This document shows, piece by piece, positions 59,927 to 64,000 of a stretch of 64,000 bases of DNA; position 1 is the stretch's first letter; every line of letters starts with the position of its first letter. The stretch comes from Acinetobacter sp. B51(2017) (GTDB lineage: Bacteria; Pseudomonadota; Gammaproteobacteria; Pseudomonadales; Moraxellaceae), in assembly GCF_003711395.1 (NCBI RefSeq), contig NZ_PJRJ01000005.1, forward strand, positions 62,001 through 126,000, given 5' to 3'. Under the pieces are notes generated by a model. It did no database searches and was not told the DNA's origin. It was given only the letters and a program-made list of their open reading frames with translations. The position numbers and the translations under genes are program-made.

Positions 59927-60234
59927 TGGGCAATATCCCTTTAGAACACGGTCTAATCGTCGCATCTATTCTGTTTGCACTGGGTTTTTACGGTGTAATG
60001 GTACGACGCAACCTACTATTTGTATTGATGAGCCTTGAAATCATGATGAATGCGGCAGCGCTTGCGTTCGTACTGGCGGGTAGTGCTTGGGCACAGCCAG
60101 ATGGCCAAATCATGTTCATCTTGATCTTAACGCTTGCTGCTGCAGAGGCGTGTATCGGTCTTGCGATCGTCCTTCAGTTCTACCATCGCTTCCATCATTT
60201 GGATGTGGATGCTGCTAGTGAGATGCGCGGATGA
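59926..60234 (+). CDS. nuoK: NADH-quinone oxidoreductase subunit K
   Basis: NuoK is a three-helix membrane subunit (102 residues) homologous to Mrp antiporter subunit MrpC. It has the two buried Glu residues expected for proton transfer in [12 protein letters not shown] and [11 protein letters not shown]. It overlaps nuoL by 4 bases. Confidence 0.96.
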   Translation: MGNIPLEHGLIVASILFALGFYGVMVRRNLLFVLMSLEIMMNAAALAFVLAGSAWAQPDGQIMFILILTLAAAEACIGLAIVLQFYHRFHHLDVDAASEMRG

Positions 60235-62126
60235 GTTATTTATATTTAACAATTTTATTCCCGCTCATTGGTTTTGTCCTATTAGCAGCGGGTCGCCACA
60301 AGCTTCCTGAAACGGTTGCAGCCATTATTGGTGTGGGTGCAGTGGGTTTATCTGCATTAGTTGCTTTAATTGCAGGGATTGACTTCGTCAACAACGGCAA
60401 AGAGTTGTATGTACAACATCTTTGGACATGGTTTAATGTTGGTGGTTTTGCCCCAGGCATTAGCTTACAACTTGACGGTTTATCTTTACTCATGCTTGGC
60501 ATGATCACAGGTGTGGGTTTCTTAATTCATATCTTTGCATCATGGTACATGCGTGGTGAGCATGATTTTGCACGTTTCTTCTCTTACTTCAACTTGTTCG
60601 TTGCCAGCATGTTATTGCTGGTATTAGGTGACAACTTAGCGTTGTTATTCCTAGGTTGGGAAGGCGTAGGTCTATGTTCTTATCTGTTAATTGGTTACTA
60701 CTACCAAACACCATCTAACGGTTTAGCGGCAATTAAAGCCTTTACTGTTACACGTGTGGGTGACGTATTCCTATTAATCGCATTGTTCTTGCTTTACCAA
60801 CAGTTTGGCACTTTGAATACACAGTACATCGTAGAAAATGCGGCAACTGTCATGACTCAAAGTTCGTCAATTACGCTTTGGACTGCATTAATGTTGTTCT
60901 TAGGTGCGGCAGGTAAATCAGCGCAGATTCCACTACAAACTTGGTTAGCAGACGCAATGGCAGGTCCTACACCTGTATCTGCGTTAATCCATGCTGCAAC
61001 AATGGTTACAGCAGGTGTTTACCTATGCTGCCGTTTGTTTACAGTATTCGAGCTTGCGCCAGAAGTGATGATGTTTATCTCAATCACAGGTGCAGTGACA
61101 TTACTTGTAGCAGGCTTTGCTGCATTAGTACAAACTGACATTAAACGTATTCTTGCTTACTCGACTATGAGTCAGTTGGGTTATATGTTTATGGCAGTGG
61201 GTGCTGAAGCATACCAAGCGGGTCTATTCCATATGCTGACTCACGCATTCTTTAAGGCATTATTATTCTTGTCTTCTGGTGCGGTGATTTTAGCATTCCA
61301 TCATGAGCAAAACATTTTCAAAATGGGCGGCTTGTTCTACAAGAACAAATTCCTATTTGCATGTTTCGCAATTGGTGGCGGTGCGTTGGCAGCGATTCCA
61401 TTCTTAACGATTGGTTTCTTCTCAAAAGACGCGATCTTAGCAGCTGTTTGGACACAAAGTCATTTAGCGGGTCTGCCTGTGTACAACACATTGTACTGGG
61501 TAGGTGTAGCAGGTGCGTTCTTAACGTCTATTTATACCTTCCGTTTAATCTGGGTAGTATTCTTTGGCAAAGAGGTCACACCTTATCACGAGATCAAAGG
61601 CATTACTTACTGGGCACCTTTGGCAATTTTAGCTGTGCTTTCTACAGGTCTTGCGATCGTACTTAAAGCACCAGTGATGAGTATCCTTGATGCTGCCAAT
61701 ATTCCAGCATTTGTGATTCCTGAAAACTTAGTTGCAGGCGCACATGGTGCAGAATACATCGCGATTGCGGTGGCATTGTCTGGTCTTGCTGTAGGCGTTG
61801 TATTATTTGCCTTTGCTTATAATGCTGTGAAGAGCTTTGCCAATACTTCAATTGGTTCAGGTCTTGCAAACATTTGCCGTAACGCACTTGGTTTTGATGC
61901 GCTATACGACATCATTTTTGTTAAACCATACTTATTGATTGCTAAACTTCTTGGTCGTGATCCAGTTGATGGCGTGTGGTTACTCCTTCCTGCGCTCGTT
62001 CGCGGTGGTCATAGCTTCACAAGTTCACGTCAAACGGGTTCATTACGCGATTACGCTGCGAGCATGGCATTAGGTATTATCATACTTCTAATGATCTTGA
62101 TCGTGACTCAGATCGTGGGGAAATAA
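60231..62126 (+). CDS. nuoL: NADH-quinone oxidoreductase subunit L
   Basis: NuoL is the distal antiporter-like proton-pumping subunit, with the long lateral helix HL at its C-terminus. The 631-residue sequence shows the key Glu in [17 protein letters not shown], Lys in [31 protein letters not shown], and the Lys-containing FFSKDAIL. It starts within the nuoK stop region. Confidence 0.97.
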   Translation: MSYLYLTILFPLIGFVLLAAGRHKLPETVAAIIGVGAVGLSALVALIAGIDFVNNGKELYVQHLWTWFNVGGFAPGISLQLDGLSLLMLGMITGVGFLIHIFASWYMRGEHDFARFFSYFNLFVASMLLLVLGDNLALLFLGWEGVGLCSYLLIGYYYQTPSNGLAAIKAFTVTRVGDVFLLIALFLLYQQFGTLNTQYIVENAATVMTQSSSITLWTALMLFLGAAGKSAQIPLQTWLADAMAGPTPVSALIHAATMVTAGVYLCCRLFTVFELAPEVMMFISITGAVTLLVAGFAALVQTDIKRILAYSTMSQLGYMFMAVGAEAYQAGLFHMLTHAFFKALLFLSSGAVILAFHHEQNIFKMGGLFYKNKFLFACFAIGGGALAAIPFLTIGFFSKDAILAAVWTQSHLAGLPVYNTLYWVGVAGAFLTSIYTFRLIWVVFFGKEVTPYHEIKGITYWAPLAILAVLSTGLAIVLKAPVMSILDAANIPAFVIPENLVAGAHGAEYIAIAVALSGLAVGVVLFAFAYNAVKSFANTSIGSGLANICRNALGFDALYDIIFVKPYLLIAKLLGRDPVDGVWLLLPALVRGGHSFTSSRQTGSLRDYAASMALGIIILLMILIVTQIVGK

Positions 62127-62127
62127 G

Positions 62128-63738
62128 ATGGAAATCACAAACAATTTTCTTTTACCCGCGCTGATCCTTGTACCGTTCATTGCAGGTTTTGCATGTTGGT
62201 TGGTCGATAAACTCGACCAACAACTGCCGCGCTATATTGCGCTCGTTGGTATGCTGGTCACGCTCGGTTTAACCGTTGCGTTATGGCAATCAGGTACGTT
62301 CAACTATGAACTAGGCGCTAAAGTTCCGACTTGGTCTGCCGAATTTATGTTGCCTTGGATTTCATCTTTAGGCATCAACATCCACTTAGCGGTGGATGGC
62401 TTATCTTTACTGATGGTTGGTTTAACTGCACTTCTTGGTATTTTGGCAGTTGGCTGTTCATGGGGCGAGATTCAAAAACACGTTGGTTTCTTCCACTTAA
62501 ACCTTTTATGGTCTTTAGGTGGTGTAATTGGTGTGTTCTTAGCGATTGACTTATTCTTGTTCTTCTTCTTCTGGGAGATGATGCTGGTTCCAATTTACTT
62601 CTTGATCGCACTTTGGGGTCATAAGGGTGAAGCGGGCAAGTCACGCGTTTATGCTGCAAACAAATTCTTTATCTACACCCAAGTTGCGGGTCTGATCATG
62701 CTCATTGGTATCCTAGGTCTAGTGATCTACGGTTACATGATGACAGGTAACATCAGCTTCAACTATAACTTCTTGTTAGGTGTAGCGAATACGTTAGACG
62801 TTCAAGTACCTTCACTTGCGTATGCATTCATGATCTGTATGTTTATTGGTTTCGCTGTAAAACTTCCAGTGTTCCCTTTACACGGCTGGTTACCAGATGC
62901 ACACGCGCAAGCACCTACAGCAGGTTCTGTAGACCTTGCGGGTATCTTGATTAAAACTGCGGCATACGGTTTATTACGTTTTGTAATTCCGTTCTTCCCA
63001 ATGGCATCTGCACAATTTGCAGATATCGCAATCATCTTCGGTTTAATTGGTATTTTCTACGGCGCTTGGTGTGCTTTCCAACAAACCGATATGAAACGCT
63101 TACTTGCGTACACATCGATTTCACACATGGGCTTCATCTTACTTGCGATCTACGCAGGTAACATCTTAACCTTCCAAGGTTTAATGATCATGATGTTGGC
63201 ACACGGTTTATCGTCTGCTGCACTGTTCATTATGTGTGGTCAAGTGTATGAACGTTTACATACGCGTGATATGCGTTTAATGGGCGGTATTCGTGGTCAG
63301 TTCCCATACCTTGCATTCTTCTTAATGTTCTTTGTTGCAGCATTAGTCGGTATTCCAGGTCTTGGTAACTTCATCGGTGAATTCTTGATCCTGATGGGTT
63401 CATACGCGAAATTCCCACTGTTTACTATTCTTGCTACAGTAAGCTTAGTATTTGCGGGTGTTTACGGTTTAATCCTGATTCACAAAACTTTATTTGGTGT
63501 ACCAAATGAAGAACAACGTGAACACTATGCATCTTTAAAAGATTTAAATGCACGTGAAGTGGTTGTACTTTTAATTTGTGCAATTGGTCTGTTATGGCTT
63601 GGTCTTTACCCACAAAGCTTCCTTGATATTTCAAACTCAAGCATGGCGTGGTTAGCGAACAGCTATATCCCTGTTCAAGAAGTCGTTGAAGTAACTCAAG
63701 AAGTTGCAACTGACCTTCAAAATGTGGAGATCCAATAA
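62128..63738 (+). CDS. nuoM: NADH-quinone oxidoreductase subunit M
   Basis: NuoM is the second antiporter-like proton-pumping subunit (536 residues). Conserved features include the helix Glu in FFFFWEMMLVPIYFLIALWG, the Lys in FAVKLPVFPLHGWLPDAHAQAPTAGS (cited by KLPVFPLHGWLPDAH), and LAYTSISHMGF. It is one base after nuoL and 3 bases before nuoN. Confidence 0.97.
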   Translation: MEITNNFLLPALILVPFIAGFACWLVDKLDQQLPRYIALVGMLVTLGLTVALWQSGTFNYELGAKVPTWSAEFMLPWISSLGINIHLAVDGLSLLMVGLTALLGILAVGCSWGEIQKHVGFFHLNLLWSLGGVIGVFLAIDLFLFFFFWEMMLVPIYFLIALWGHKGEAGKSRVYAANKFFIYTQVAGLIMLIGILGLVIYGYMMTGNISFNYNFLLGVANTLDVQVPSLAYAFMICMFIGFAVKLPVFPLHGWLPDAHAQAPTAGSVDLAGILIKTAAYGLLRFVIPFFPMASAQFADIAIIFGLIGIFYGAWCAFQQTDMKRLLAYTSISHMGFILLAIYAGNILTFQGLMIMMLAHGLSSAALFIMCGQVYERLHTRDMRLMGGIRGQFPYLAFFLMFFVAALVGIPGLGNFIGEFLILMGSYAKFPLFTILATVSLVFAGVYGLILIHKTLFGVPNEEQREHYASLKDLNAREVVVLLICAIGLLWLGLYPQSFLDISNSSMAWLANSYIPVQEVVEVTQEVATDLQNVEIQ

Positions 63739-63741
63739 GTC

Positions 63742-64000
63742 ATGAACTTCACAATGTCATTTTCTGAACTTATGCCTTTAGCGCCAGTCATGATCGTCGG
63801 TTTAACCGCGATTGTGGCGATGCTACTGACTGCAATTAAACGTAACCATAACCTTGTCGCAACTGCGTCAGTGCTTGGTTTAAACCTTGCAGCTATCTAT
63901 CTTCTATTCATGTTATTTGGTACCAGCTTTGTACCATCTAACGTGATGGGCATGTTTATGGTTGATCCATTTACATTGCTGTATCAGTTAATCGCAGTGG
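63742..64000 (+). CDS. nuoN: NADH-quinone oxidoreductase subunit N, 5' part (cut by window edge)
   Basis: The last gene of the nuo operon begins at ATG 63742 (MNFTMSFSELMPLAPVMIVG) and runs off the right edge after 86 codons. The visible part contains the first membrane helices of the third antiporter-like subunit and the FMVDPFTLLYQLI segment typical of NuoN. Confidence 0.93.
   Translation, partial: MNFTMSFSELMPLAPVMIVGLTAIVAMLLTAIKRNHNLVATASVLGLNLAAIYLLFMLFGTSFVPSNVMGMFMVDPFTLLYQLIAV

Overview
The window is a chromosomal segment of an Acinetobacter species (Gammaproteobacteria, Moraxellaceae); the exact species cannot be fixed from the sequence alone. The assignment rests on A+T-leaning codon use, the gene orders zipA-ligA, yceD-rpmF-fabD-fabG-acpP, gatCAB opposite mreBCD, a fused nuoCD, a wax-ester-synthase-type acyltransferase, FadL/OmpP1 porins and Bap-like adhesins with the Acinetobacter-type BapA prefix. 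Most of it is core chromosome. The accessory parts are two adhesin genes (13-20.6 kb), a DUF4041/T5orf172 gene (24.4-26.1 kb) and three FadL paralogues (37.5-42.1 kb).

Layout. 0-9 kb: end of zipA, ligA, rlmF, a bacterioferritin gene broken by one TAA, then on the minus strand rluB, scpB-scpA, yciO and an epmC-like gene. 8.9-12.5 kb: yceD-rpmF, fabD-fabG-acpP (fatty acid synthesis), and a Kbp/YgaU-like BON-LysM gene that also carries one TAA in frame. 12.5-20.7 kb: two type I-secreted adhesins. The first has a BapA prefix, about 1.2 kb of Ser-Asp repeats, six 78-residue Ig-like repeats and an RTX tail. The second has no prefix but the same kind of C-terminus. 20.7-24 kb: a small unknown gene, a DJ-1/PfpI protein, SbmA and two small exported proteins. 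24-26 kb: palindromic repeats and a DUF4041/T5orf172 gene whose membrane anchor is cut off by a third in-frame TAA.

26-34.3 kb: gatCAB (minus strand) facing mreB-mreC-mreD-maf-rng (plus strand), then a 58-residue PA1571-like gene. 34.4-37.5 kb: wax ester synthase/DGAT, cysH (APS-reductase type) and thrH. 37.5-44 kb: three FadL-family porin genes, two sharing a conserved upstream block, and a 585-residue protein I do not recognise. 44.1-49.6 kb: tRNA-Arg(CCT), an aromatic amino acid permease, an orphan prpF, a PAS-GGDEF protein, ispA and a small unknown gene. 50.2-64 kb: the respiratory complex I operon nuoA-B-CD-E-F-G-H-I-J-K-L-M-N, with nuoN cut by the window edge.

The most unusual observation is three genes within 20 kb (bfr, kbp, DUF4041) each interrupted by a single in-frame TAA with the downstream part otherwise intact. 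In two of them the TAA sits where homologues have Tyr. TAA is clearly a true stop elsewhere in the window, so recent nonsense mutation or consensus error is likelier than recoding, but all three should be checked in reads. Other points of note are the strict 18-bp codon rhythm under the Ser-Asp repeat, the shared promoter-like block before two fadL genes, a 14-bp inverted repeat before scpA, and an almost leaderless yceD promoter.
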